Positions 13,175 through 24,757 of a stretch of DNA of 64,000 nucleotides are shown in pieces. Position 1 is the stretch's first letter, and the number at the start of each line of letters is the position of its first letter. The DNA lies in assembly GCA_033398695.1 (NCBI GenBank), contig CM065814.1:81920358-81984357 (forward strand), given 5' to 3'. This stretch comes from Orobanche coerulescens (lineage: Eukaryota > Streptophyta > Magnoliopsida > Lamiales > Orobanchaceae). The position numbers and the translations under genes were made by a program. Below the pieces are notes generated by a model. The model ran no database searches. It saw nothing but the letters and a program-made list of their open reading frames with translations, and was not told the origin of the DNA.

Positions 13175-14827
13175 TCATTTTTTCATATTGCTCCACCAAT
13201 AGTTATTCTTCACGTCCTTATACATTTTGCTTGTACCGGGGTGAAGAGAATACGGTGTAGTGTGCGCTTCCCTCAATATAGTCTGCTTAAGCTCGACGTC
13301 TGCAGGTATACAAAGTCTACCTCTAAACCTTAAAACACCATCATCCTGAATCATAAATCCGGGAGCTTTTCCTCCCATCACATCCTTTCTTAGCTGGACT
13401 AGTAGTGGATCCTCCAATTGCTTCAATTTGATTTCATTGACCAAAGACGACGTGATTTCCAAAGTACATAATTGGACTTGAACTTTCTGAAGCCAAATAT
13501 CTATATTTTGCCTAATTATGTCTCGATGGATCTCGTGTTGAGATGTAAGCATCTTTAACATTTGAAGTGCTACGGGTTTTCGACTCAACGCGTCCGCTAC
13601 CACATTAGCTTTTCCTGGATGGTATAATATCTCAAGATCGTAATCCTTAATCAGCTCTAACCATCGACGTTGTCTCATATTTAGCTCCTTCTGGATAAAT
13701 ATATATTTTAAGCTTTTGTGATCCATGTAAATTTTACACGAAGAGCCATAAAGGTAATGCCTCCAAATCTTTAGCGCGAATACCACCGCCGATAACTCTA
13801 AATCATGCGTTGGGTAATTCATTTCATATGGTTTCAATTGTCGGGATGCATATGAAATTGCTCTACCTCTCTGCATTAAAACACAACCCAATCCAAGTCC
13901 GGAAGCATCACTATACACTTCGAAATCATCGGTACCCTGGGGTAATGATAACACAGGCGCCGAAGTTAACCGTCGTTTAAGCTCATCAAAACTATTTTGC
14001 CTCTCATTAGTCCACTCGAACTTCTGAGATTTCTGGAGTAACTGAGTAAGTGGTCGAGCGATTTTTAAAAACCCCTCGACGAATCTGCGATAATATCCGG
14101 CAAGCCCTAGAAAACTTCGGGTCTCCTTCACACTCCTAGGTGGTTCCCACTCAACAATGGCCGCTATCTTTTGGGGATCCACCCGAACTCCATCAACCGA
14201 AATTACATGACCAAGAAATGTCACCTCTTTAAGCCAGAATTCGGACTTTGAGAATTTAGCGTAAAGTTTCTCCATTCTTAAAGTGTTCAACACCACTCGG
14301 AGATGTTCAGCGTGATCTTCCTGATTCCGGGAGTAGACAAGAATATCATCAATGAAAACGACCACAAACTTATCAAAATAGTCAATGAAAACTTTGTTCA
14401 TCAGCTGCATAAACACGGCAGGGGCATTGGTTAGACAAAACGGCATAACCACAAATTCGTAATGGCCATACCGAGTACGGAAAGTAGTCTTCGGAATATC
14501 AGAATCCCTAATCCTTAGCTGGTAATATCCGGATCGCAAGTCAATCTTAGAGAAAACAGTGGCACCCTAAAGTTGGTCGAACAAGTCATCTATCCGAGGC
14601 AAAGGATATTTGTTCTTAATGGTTAACTTATTCAATTCTCGATAATCAATGCATAGACAGAACGATCTGTCCTTCTTCTTCACGAAGAGGACCGGTGCAC
14701 CCCAAGGTGATGCACTAGGTCGAATATACCCTTTATCCAGAAGCTCTACCAATTGTTTCTTCAATTCTAACATCTCGGAGGATGCCATACGATACGGCGC
14801 TCGAGAGACAGGTGATGCGCTTGGCAC
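13175..14827 (-). pseudogene. Tekay-B reverse transcriptase and RNase H
   Basis: RT and RNase H copy the RNA into DNA. The N-terminal RT part (14827-14567) has [18 protein letters not shown] and CIDYRELN. A stop at about 14565 separates it from the main 454-residue frame (14539-13175). That frame carries DLRSGYYQ just upstream, [11 protein letters not shown], the catalytic FIDDILVYS motif, and [10 protein letters not shown]. RNase H begins at [13 protein letters not shown] and includes [13 protein letters not shown] MDHKSLKYI, then [12 protein letters not shown]. The frame ends with the integrase zinc-region motif [10 protein letters not shown]. All visible RT catalytic residues are kept. One stop and one frameshift are the only breaks noticed. 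Confidence 0.92.
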
Positions 14828-14842
14828 AAGATCAATAGGAAG

Positions 14843-15520
14843 CTATACCTCTCTAGACAGAGGTAATCCCGGTTGATAATCCAGAAATACATCTGGGTAT
14901 TCATTCACAACTGGAATCGACAATAAATCGGCTTCACCGTCATTTGTGCTCATGGCATAACACCAATAACCAATACAGTTTTGTTTTAACAATTTTATCG
15001 CCCTAACAACGGAAATCACCCCTCCTGAACTACCCGGTTTACGACCCAAGAAAGTATGCTCGACACCTTCTTTCGCTATTATAGAAATAGTTCGCGTTCG
15101 ATAGTTCATGATAGCACCATGACGATTCAACCAATCATCTCCCAGAATTACGTCCTCTCCCTTAAGATCTACCACAATGAGGTCTGAAGGCCAATATCGA
15201 CTCCCGATATACACAAGATAATTTTTAATCTCTGGGTTCCCAATCAAACGCTCCCCACTAGGAGTACTTACTACGAATGGTTCGCACTCAATCAAACACC
15301 CAAGATCCAAACGTTTCACACAATCAAGGGAAATAAATGAATAGGTAGCTCCCGAATCAAATAATACTGATACAGGTTGAGAAAGTATTTGCGTGATACC
15401 TGCAGCTACCGGGGCCTCTGTGTCGTCCGCGCATCTCATCTGGTACATTCTTGGTTGTGCCGAACCGACACGCGATGCAGCTTGACAATCCAACCGGCCT
15501 CGACCTCTTCCACGTCCCAA
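14843..15520 (-). pseudogene. Tekay-B aspartic protease region
   Basis: The protease cleaves the Gag-Pol polyprotein. The active-site motif VLFDSGATYSFIS is present with the catalytic Asp and the Ser-Gly-Ala context intact. The motif VILGDDWLNRHGA follows ~65 residues later, as in gypsy proteases. The frame ends at a stop (14843) between GLPLSREV and the RT start, which in relatives is read through as one polyprotein. It follows the gag zinc knuckles and is in the same reading direction as RT. Confidence 0.88.
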
Positions 15521-16680
15521 AGTCTGTTGTGGCTGATTAGATGTAGTCCCTAGGTTTACACTCGGAGTTGGTGCTGAACTCTGTTGTTTAACAAATCTAG
15601 TGGCAGCCTCGCAATGAGCCGCCCGATGACCGGCTTGTCCGCATGTGAAACAAATAACGGGAGGAAGTGGACACTCTCAAAATTGATGGCCTGTTTGATT
15701 ACAATTGAAACATTGTCCCCTACCAAAGGTAGAAGACTGGCCCGGTCGAAAACTCGGAGCACTGCTGGCTTGCTGAACGGACTTCCCGATAGCGGAATGA
15801 GAAGCTTGAGATTTATGAAACCCACCACTCTTACTTACTGAAAAGCCACCAGTCGTCTTCAGCTTCTTGATCTCGGTACCTGACCTCGACATAGAAATGA
15901 CCATTTCGATGGCCAAGGCACGATCCTGATACTCCTTCAAAGTAACACATCTGAAACCCGCCATAGCCTCGCGAATCTTGGGCTTCATTCTCAAATAAAA
16001 GTAACGGATTTTATCCGCTTCAGTCCTTACTTGCTCACGAACATGGTTCAGTTGTTGATTATATGTGACGATGGCCTTGGTGACAGGTACATCTTGAGGT
16101 GTTGCCGAAAAGAAATCTGCGATACGTTTTTCTTTAACAGGCCAAGGACAATACTCTTCCTCTATCGCAGCTTTAAACTCGGCCCAAGTGGCCACACGAT
16201 CCGTAGGTCTCATGGCTTCCCACCAATCTGCAGCCTCCTTGTTAAGGAAATACTGCACAATAGGGACCCGTCTCTCTTCGGGGCACGCAACGGCGTCAAA
16301 ATTCCTGCCAAACTGAAACAACCACCCCTCCCAGCCCAACGTATCAGACGCACCAGTAAAACAGGGAGGTTGCATTTTCATCACTCCCTGAAGCCATTTA
16401 CTCTCATCTGTCGGCTGGTCATGATGTCCGGAGTCATTCAACTTGACTAACTGTGCTGCTACCTGCTGGAGTATAGCAGCTATGCCGGCATTCACATTAG
16501 AGTCAGCCTACGGTTCTTGACTTACAGTAGGATCTGGCTGACTGCTCGGATTCAGAGAAGCGGTGTTCGGCTCCGTATAGATGCCGAACTAGATGCATCA
16601 TTAGAAGGCGTGCCAGATTCATTAGCGGTACCACGACCACGGCCTCTGCCGCGTCCACGTCCGCCACGGCCTCTCAACAT
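15521..16680 (-). pseudogene. Tekay-B gag (capsid and two zinc knuckles)
   Basis: Gag builds the particle and packages RNA. The start codon is taken at 16680 because an Arg/Gly-rich N-terminus (MLRGRGGRGRGRG) opens there, as in the other Tekay copies. A frameshift near 16560 and a stop near 16508 separate this from the main frame (16495-15677). The capsid region contains the retrotrans_gag-like stretch FTGASDTLGWEGWLFQF and YFLNKEAADWWEA. CFNCNQTGHQF is the first CCHC knuckle, broken by a stop at 15677. A second knuckle (CFTCGQAGHRAAHC) is readable just past it. Confidence 0.88.
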
Positions 16681-16904
16681 ACTGAGATATAAAAGGATTG
16701 AAATTATCAGGACAGTTCACAATCCAAGCAATTCAAATCTTCTCTATTATGAAAGCGACAAGGCATAAAGAGAGTTCAAGGAGTCTTACCACCACGGGTC
16801 ACACGGCTCGACAGCAACACACGATTTTGTTCTCGATTAGTTTATACGACTCTTACGACTTGACAACCCAAATAACCAAAGGCCTAGGTATTCCCGAAAC
16901 CTAG

Positions 16905-16916
16905 GCTCTGATACCA
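16905..16916 (-). other. Tekay-B primer-binding site
   Basis: The minus strand reads TGGTATCAGAGC, complementary to initiator Met tRNA, four bases inside the right LTR. Confidence 0.88.
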
Positions 16917-16920
16917 AAAA

Positions 16921-19031
16921 TGTAACACCCCAATTTCACTTGGGAGATTACACGCCGCAGGGCACACAAGGGTCCCACTAGGCTGACGACACACAAGTTA
17001 AACTACAATCCAATACACAATCACCACGACATAACAGTCCAACACAGGACACAAAACATGAGTTAGGCCTCGTCCGCGGCCAAAATAGTAGAGTTAAACA
17101 GCATTCACTCAATGCAAACATCACACACCATAGTACAACCCATCTCAACAATAATACAAAATATAAAAACCGACTATGACATTACGAATACAATGACTGA
17201 TACGAGCTCTCTAACATCTGGTGTGCTTGTCAACTCCGTGTGCACCACATGTGGGCTCCTGTCCCTCGAGAGTACTTGAAATGCACAAAACATTCCACCC
17301 CAACAAGGGGTTAGCACAACCGCTAGTGCAAGTACAGTATTACAATATTTTAATCCACAAGCATTTGCAATTCAATTCAAAATCCAAAACAGTTCATTTC
17401 ACGATATTCCGGAATATCACTATCGATCATCAGTAAAAACACTCCGACAATTCTCGCGACCCGGTCCAGCCCTCAAGCCACCAAGTCCCTGTGTGCCCCA
17501 TCGAGCAACCCCAGGTGAGAATGCCCACTCGAAGTAACCCTCGTGACCCGGTCCAGCCGCTAAGCCACCAAGTCCCCGTGTGACCCCGTTGAGTCAATCC
17601 CCGAGTGAGAGTACCCGAGAACAGTCTTTTAACTCTCATCAATGTCAAATTCATCACAAAAATGCATGTCATAAACTAATGCAATAAAGTACTTGCCTGG
17701 ATTTCAACTCACAAAGGAACAACAATGAACAGGGCTACGATCCAAAGTATCTTCCAAATCCCGTTCCTACCAAACATTAAGGCTCAATCAACTACAATTC
17801 TGTCGAAAAAACTAAAATCCATCCTAGTTCTACCCTTAGGAACATTTTGCCGAACACTACGGGGGCATAACGGGTTTTGTGCGATTTACGAAGGAAGATA
17901 CGGAATCCATCCACTAAACCTTGAGGAAATCATGAAATCATGCTTATACAACTATATTCAACTATAACCCATCATAAATTTGGATTTGAAACGGTTGGAG
18001 AAACAAGATCCCTAAAACCCCCAAAATTTCCCCAAAGTTAGGGTTCTAAGGAAGGATTACCTCAATTCCATGGTGAAAATGATGTAAGAATGATAGATCT
18101 TTGCTTGAAATTGAAAAGATCTAAGATTCAACCGTGCTCTGCCGGAACCCTCGCCTACACAACTCTGGAGAAGTCTAAAAACTCAGAGAAGAAGAAAGAA
18201 GATGATAAAAATGACATTGTTGACCGCAACACATGTATTTATATAAGTGCGCCCTAGCGCGCGCTAGCGCTTTCCAAATAGCGTGCGCTATCGGCCTAGG
18301 CCTGCAGCCCAGACCCTTCTGCCCAGCCGAGCTGGCATGCACCACGTCCGACAGCGTGTGCTACTCAGTCGAGTTAGCGTGCGCTGTACCGCTGAGTTAG
18401 CGCGCGCAGCTGCCGCCTTAGCGTGCGCTCCCTCGTGTCCAGTCCAAGTCCAGAACCTTTCTGCCCTGTTCAGAAACCCTTCTGCCCATCCTGGTAGTGT
18501 GCGCTACGACCGACCAGCGTGCACTACGCCCGACGAGTTAGCGCACGCAACGACCGCCTTAGCGCGCGTTGCCTGTTGGTCTGGCCGAAGTCCAGATCTC
18601 ACTGTCCTTACTGTCCGGGCCGCTTAGCGCGCGTTATCACCCGACAGTGGCGTGCGCTACCCGCTCCTCTAGCGTGCGCTAATAAGATGCATTAGCGTGC
18701 GCTAGCTCGATTTTTGTCCCAATCCAGTGCCCTCTGGACTGCCCCATGCTGTCGGTTAGCGTGCGCTATTCTTCCGGCAGTAGCGTGCGCTGGCCTACGA
18801 CCTCCATTGCATACGCTACCCACATAACTTAGCGTACGCTAACCCTAGGTTGCAGAAGCGATACAAGCGGTACGACACACTATTATCGAATATTAGCGGA
18901 ATACTGGCAAGACACAGCATACAGGCTCAATCTCGAATCAAACACATGATACCAATATTCGAAAAATTACAAACCAATCCTCAAAGTTCATGAATTTATA
19001 ATTATAGCCAATAAAAGGTACGATTATTACA
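16921..19031 (-). repeat. Tekay-B right LTR (5' LTR)
   Basis: It runs TGTAACACCCC to CGATTATTACA and ends against TSD GATAA. At 2.1 kb it retains the full motif array (18254-18842), including ~274 bases absent from the left LTR. The TATA-like stretch is at about 18238-18246. Confidence 0.9.
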
Positions 19032-21957
19032 GATAACAATAACATCGTGACAATAATTACATACCAATGGAAATACTAAGTCAGAATACGACCAATGTAG
19101 TCTTACCTCCGTAACTTCGCCAAATTCGTAACAATTCTTATCAGAATAACCATTATCATATTTCACATCTCGTAATCTCGATTAACCAATAAACTCAAAT
19201 ATAATATCCATTCGGTACCTCAAGCAACACCCAAGATTTTCAAAACATCATTATAACTCACTGTTACGAAGTCTACTAACTCTGTCCACGTCAATCTATC
19301 GGATATCATTAACAAACCTCAACACAAAAACCGATTGTCCATCAAAGACAAATATCAGGGAAATACGGAAAATACCTCGGGATGTACAATGCCACGACAA
19401 TCATGTCAGTCTAATCCGAGATCTGACCAATACAACATACGGACAAGGTCCTAACACGAGACCTATAAATGCATACTCGCATGACGACATCAATATGCCC
19501 ACAACAATAAAAACAATGTATACTCAATGGATAACCAATAATATACATATGCACAACAACAACACATGGTAATCCAACGATCCAGCGCACACAGCTATAG
19601 ATTCCCATGATGATCCTGTTGGACCAATGCATGGTGGAAATACCTGTCTAACGATCCAGCGCACACAACTATAGATTCTCATGATGATCCCGTCGGACCA
19701 ACGCATGGTGGACATACAACAAAAATGCACAAATGCATATTAACAACAATACACAAATGCATGACAACAACAATACATGAATGCGTCACAACATGATCGA
19801 CACAAAATGACAAAAATGATTAGAATACTTTCCCCGAGTACACAACATGATCGAGAGCAATCTCGACGTCTAAATCATCACCAACCATTATCCTCAATAT
19901 TCGACGGTCCAAAATGTCACGGACTGTAGATAATCCGTATCTTCATCTTTACCACAATGTATCCTCGATACCCAAGTATACCAATAACAAAAGTAAATCA
20001 TATACATTATGATTTAAATTCCCAAAATCCGAAATCAACTTATAATCCCAAATCTCTTATGTTCACAATTATAATCATTGCTATATGAATTATAAATGAA
20101 TGAAACGGACACCATTCATTAAATATTATAAACTGAGCAAGTAATAACTTGCCTCGATACCGATGAAGCCGTTACCAATTCCTTGTCGTCGTCTACAAGT
20201 CCCTCGGCCCTTATCAATGCAGTTCACGAACATTTTCGAACACGACCGCAAAGCATGATTCTAATCACCGATCAATAATCTCAATCTATTACAATAATCG
20301 ATTAACACACATTCGATAACAATTAACAACCGATATAACCGATCAACAAACCCAACGGTTCTACAATATCTCGGTTAAACATAGTCTGAACAATCCAACT
20401 CAAACCAGCACGAATTCATGACCACAACACGATATACTACACTGCCTGTCCACTTAGTGCACGTTAATCATACACTGTAGCGTGCGCTAAGTCATTTCAA
20501 TTAGCGTGCGTTATCTAGTTCAGCTAGCGTGCACTAATGTTATATAATTGCATGCCTTACAAGTATCGACTTAACACCTTGCGATTACGGATATGAATGT
20601 AAAGGAAATCGTATTCCAAGATCAGTCACAATCTTTACAGATTCAATCTCATTATCATACTCACATGATATATACCATTAATCAATCATCAATTAACATG
20701 ACTTGATCCTAGATATGAAAATTTGATCTTTGTATCTAAAAACACCGATAATTCAACATACAATCGTCTTGCTATGGTATATTCATCAAGAAGTTCTTCA
20801 AGAACACCAAGTGATTTGAAACCATGTTCATAGTCATCAAAACAACATAATCCGATATCCTTTAACATGTAAATAATCATCTGACTCATAATCCAAGTCA
20901 TATATATATCCATTAAACCTCATATAACATCATCACATGATAATCCAACATACTCCCTCCCAGATAATCATCCTTTAAAACGAAACACTAACAAAGGGAT
21001 ACGAAAATTACCTTGTATAGATGAACCATGAAGAAGAACAATCGAACTCCATTCAAAGAATCATCAATAACTTCAAGAATCCATGCTCTCCATCTTAATA
21101 TTGTTAAGAATGATCATTTCTCAGTGTTTGGAACCTCAAACTTCTCTCTAAGAACTCTCTCTATCGAAATAAGGGAATGAATGGCCGAATGAACATAATT
21201 CACATTTGCAATCATATATATACTGATTGTTATTAGCGTGCGCTACCTTCACAAAATAGCGTGCGTTAACATGCTTAGCATGCGCTAACTTTCCTTGTTA
21301 GCGTGTGCTACCGTAGTCCAGAGGCTACTGCCTTACTTTGAACAATAATTTACATACGTAATGCCCATGCAATAACGTACGCAAATCCTCTGTTTAGTGT
21401 ACGCAAGAGTTCGACCATAGCGTGCGCTACTCATAGTTGACCTGCTACAGTCTGCACCTACCTCGAAGATGCCCGTGCCCCCACATGCCGAAAGCACCCG
21501 ACAAAGCAAAGATTCCCTTTTATCCGATCTACCATTAGCGTGCGCTAACCTTAGGATTTAGCGTGTGCTAGTCCTTCATGGCAAACATCCGTTGACCTTA
21601 TCGGAACATGCACCGAAAGTGGCCGGGTCCACACGTAGTTTCCTTCTGATCTGGTCTGCACTAGCGTGCGCTATATGTCACCTTTAGCGTACGCTAATAC
21701 TGCACTTTAGCGTCCGCTATGCTTGAATATTATCATGCGCTAATCAGGCTATACTTAGCCAATTCCAATTGTTCTCGTCCGTCGTCTCAATATACTAGAT
21801 ACATACACAACACACTATATCCTCAAATGTAATTATCGACCAAGTACAATAATTATACCAATATAGATCTCTCAATCCTTTAATTATTTTATCCATACTG
21901 TACAGATTCCACGCTGTACAACATAACTCGGATAAAATAACATTAAACAATAGTAGT
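19032..21957 (-). repeat. LARD-A right LTR, second segment
   Basis: It continues the LTR after Tekay-B and matches 4220-7148 of the left copy. The motif array (21234-21743) and TATATATA (about 21215-21222) are conserved. The sequence stops at ATAGTAGT near 21957; the last ~20 bases seen in the left LTR, including the terminal TTACA, are absent. Confidence 0.85.
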
Positions 21958-23157
21958 ATAAATAACGAGGAGTCAATAAGATGAAGCAAAACAATGAGGA
22001 GTCGAAGACATTCGAAACAGACGTGAAAAATCACCTGATGACTTAGCACACGCTACAGACAAAGATTAACGCACGCTGAGAAGGTCACCTGATATCTCAC
22101 CTGATGGATAACGTACACAACACAGTGAGAACAACGCACGCTAAATGACTGAGTTAGCGCATGCTACAAATGAAGGCTAACGCACGCTAACGAATAAATA
22201 TATCCATTGTAAAGAATTTCAATGCGGAGATCACGCGGTCAATCAACGAATCTGAAAAGTGAAGTTTGAACAAGATAGCGCATGCTACAAAGAAAACTTG
22301 GCACATGCTAAGTTTGAATTATGTCCGTTGGACAGAAGACTTGCAAGCATCAGACCATTGTAAGTGAAGACCAGATAGCACACGCTAAGAAACATAGTTA
22401 GCGCACGCTAACGAAAGAGGCAGAAGCTACTGGACTAGAGAAAAGAGTAGTTAACGTACGTAACCATGCAGATTAACATACGTAAGAGGATTTACCGCAC
22501 GCTAAAGAAGAGAAATAGCGCACACTAATGAAGACAGCCAGTAATGGCTAGTTGAGAGAATTTGCCTATAAATACCAATTCATTTGGTATCATTCTACAC
22601 AACAACTACAAGCAAATCTCATATTAATCAGATATCAGTATATACATTATTGTTGTTGTATTTGTGCTTAATTGATAAGTGTTTGAGTGTTCATACACAA
22701 AAACATATACGAGTGGAAAGATGTGGATTGTAGAATGATTCGGTGTTATTATGATCGTTGATCCGACATTATTAGAATCACATCTAAATCCAAGTGAGGT
22801 TTGTCTAGTACCCATCGAAAGCTAGATAGGTTTCTTCCTAGTCCAAAAGAAAAAGAAAACGGTTTATCTTGGACCGACATAAATCCAAGAGTGTAATGGT
22901 TTATCTCGGACTGATAAAAGACGAGAATTGTAATGGTATCCCTCGTACCGATAGAAGACGAGGTGCAGAGGTTGATCTTAAGCCTATAGAAAAAGATACG
23001 GAGAGAGGACGTAGGCACGTTTGGCCGAACCTCTATAAATCTTGTGTCGTTTATCTTTTGCAAGTTAATTACGATTCCGCAATGCAAAAAGTTTGAAAAC
23101 TCTACAATACTCCGTAATATTATCCATCATTCTAAGTGGGGTGCCAATTTTTCAACA
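21958..23157 (+). repeat. SireGAG-1 5' LTR, main fragment
   Basis: It aligns with the 3' LTR from about its 70th base to the end (TTTTTCAACA at 23157). Because the first fragment (3470-3694) already covers the first ~246 LTR bases, about 165 bases are duplicated on both sides of LARD-A. The two duplicated stretches differ at several positions and by small indels. Confidence 0.85.
22043..22574 (+). promoter_or_regulatory. SireGAG-1 5' LTR: motif array and TATA box
   Basis: About 13 copies of AGCGCACGCT-type and AACGTACGTA-type motifs occur from 22043 to 22530. TATAAATA is at 22567-22574, roughly 40 bases after the last copy. The following TACCAATTCATTTGGTA is an imperfect inverted repeat near the expected transcription start. 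The same order is present in the 3' LTR (25379-25923). Confidence 0.65.
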
Positions 23158-23159
23158 AT

Positions 23160-23171
23160 TGGTATCGGAGC
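23160..23171 (+). other. SireGAG-1 primer-binding site
   Basis: TGGTATCGGAGC starts two bases after the LTR end. It differs by one base (CGG for CAG) from the usual initiator Met-tRNA complement. Copia-2 has the identical variant. Confidence 0.8.
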
Positions 23172-23218
23172 GGTTTCCATAAAAATCGGCTTAACATCTG
23201 AAGAGATAAGAAGATCCA

Positions 23219-24757
23219 ATGGCGTTTCAAATTGCACCGGTCGAAGATCTTGCCTTAAAACGACCTCCATTCTTTGATAGATCAAACTTCATGACGTGAA
23301 AGAAGAAAATGTCTATTTTCATCCGAGCCTACGACGTCGAGCTTTGGAAAGTTATTTGTCTAGGTCCGAAAATTCCTACAAAACCGGACGGCTCTATAAA
23401 AAGTTTTGAAGATTATAATGATGAAGATTGGAAGAACGACCATTATAATTGCAAAGCAACGCAATTATTATATTGTGCTTTAAATCCGGAAGAACACAAA
23501 TGGGTATCCTCGTGCGAAAGTGCCAAAGAAATTTGGAAAATGCTTGAGGTGACTCATGAAGGAATGAACCAAGTTAAGGAGATGAAGATAAATATGCTCC
23601 TCCATGAATACGAGCTATTTATGATGAAGAGTGACGAGCCATCACAAACATGCTCATCGATTTTCGGTCATTACTAATGGACTAGCTTGTTTTGGGAAAC
23701 CATTAACAAGTAGTGAAAAAGTAAAGAAAATCTTACGATCACTACCTGTTGAATGGGACGGGACGGTTACGGCGACTATGAAATCAAAGGATCTCAATAA
23801 TCTTGATTTTAGCGCCCTCGTCGGATCGCTAATAAACTACGAGATAGTTCTTAAATCTCGAATTGCCAAACTGAAACCGAAAGAAAGATCTATAGCTTTA
23901 AAAGATAAGATGTCAAAGAAAGAAGAAATCCCAGTTGATGAAGATGATGAAGAATATTATGCCAAGAATATAAATAAGTACCAAAACTTATTAAACAGGC
24001 GAAGAAAAGACATCAACTCGAGCGAGTCGAAGAAATTTGACAATAACTGTCGAAACTGTGGTAAATCAGGCCACTTTGCTAAAAACTATCGAGCCTCAAA
24101 TCCCAAGAAGGAAGTTCTTATAGAAACATGGAGTGACGAAGAGGATGACGATGAATATACTCAAAATAACCTCGCACTCACGGCAAGGAGTTCATTCGAC
24201 GAAAGCGATGTCGAAAGCCAGGTTAGTACCTCGTCTCACGATGAATTATTTGAAGCATTCAAACTTTTACATACCGATTTTTAAAATGCTTTAATTGACA
24301 ATAAATCCCTCAAATCGAAAATTAAAATGTTGGAAATCAAAATTTCCAAAATAAAAAAATGAGAAATTTATAGAAACATATCATTTTAAATGTCTTAAAA
24401 ATGAAAATAAATTAAAGAATGATATTTTAAAAGTTCAAAACGAACTTAAAAATTTAACGAATAAATTTTCTTGCGGAAATGACAAATTTGAAAAAATGCT
24501 TTCCGTTCAAAAAATTCCTTTAAATAAACAGGGGTTATGATTCAAAACGAATAATAAAACCGAATCCTTAAATTTTAAAATACCTCGATGTGAGAAATGT
24601 TTAAAACTTGGGCATCATATTTCGATTTGCAAAAGCCCACGACGGACGATCAAAATTAAAAAAGTTTGGATTCCAAAAGGAATCATTATACTGAATATCG
24701 TCTATATTTCAAAAGAAAAACCAACTCTCAGTTGGATCCCCAAAAATCAAAATTAAT
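23219..24757 (+). pseudogene. SireGAG-1 gag, broken
   Basis: The start at 23219 is chosen because it aligns with the intact gag of SireGAG-2. A TGA replaces Trp at codon 27 (23297-23299). A frameshift lies near 23640-23655, and a TAA at 24282 ends the longest frame; the C-terminal part decays beyond it to about 24757. The motifs FFDRSNFMT, NDEDWKNDH, LLYCALNPEE and KILRSLPVEWDGT match Sirevirus-type gag. The first zinc knuckle reads CRNCGKSGHFAKNY, so the last Cys is Tyr. The second knuckle (CEKCLKLGHHISIC) is complete. It keeps a nine-residue segment around EVTHEGM that SireGAG-2 lacks. Confidence 0.88.

Larger units (their letters stand above)
10141..19031 (-). mobile_element. Tekay-B: chromovirus LTR retrotransposon (Ty3/gypsy)
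   Basis: Complete structure of 8.9 kb: LTRs at 10141-11977 and 16921-19031, primer site at 16905-16916, and gag, protease, RT, RNase H, integrase and chromodomain in that order on the minus strand. A perfect TSD GATAA (10136-10140, 19032-19036) lies in the LARD-A right LTR. In the first ~209 bases the two LTRs differ at six positions, so it is the younger of these two. The chromodomain and the integrase HVSQL motif place it in the Tekay/Del type. A few stops and frameshifts make this copy defective. Confidence 0.92.
3695..21957 (-). mobile_element. LARD-A: long-LTR gypsy-type element without coding sequence
   Basis: Two copies of a ~3.45-kb LTR (3695-7167, and 9617-10140 joined to 19032-21957) flank a 2.45-kb interior. 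On the minus strand the LTR starts TGTAATATCC and ends GTGCTACA or GTGTTACA. The Met-tRNA primer site at 9600-9611 fixes transcription to the minus strand. No gag or pol domain can be read in the interior, which fits the LARD class. LTR ends and parts of the LTR resemble Tekay-C and Tekay-D, making a Tekay family the likely source of enzymes. Tekay-B is inserted in the right LTR. The last ~20 bases of the right LTR are missing at the junction with SireGAG-1. Confidence 0.8.

Noticed and set aside
12013..16680. Integrated pararetrovirus or endogenous virus
   Set aside because: RT is accompanied by integrase and a chromodomain, flanked by LTRs and a TSD, and no movement protein or envelope-type frame is present.
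22043..22530. CRISPR-like regularly spaced repeats
   Set aside because: The repeated unit is only 10-14 bases, spacing is irregular, and the array sits in a plant LTR promoter.
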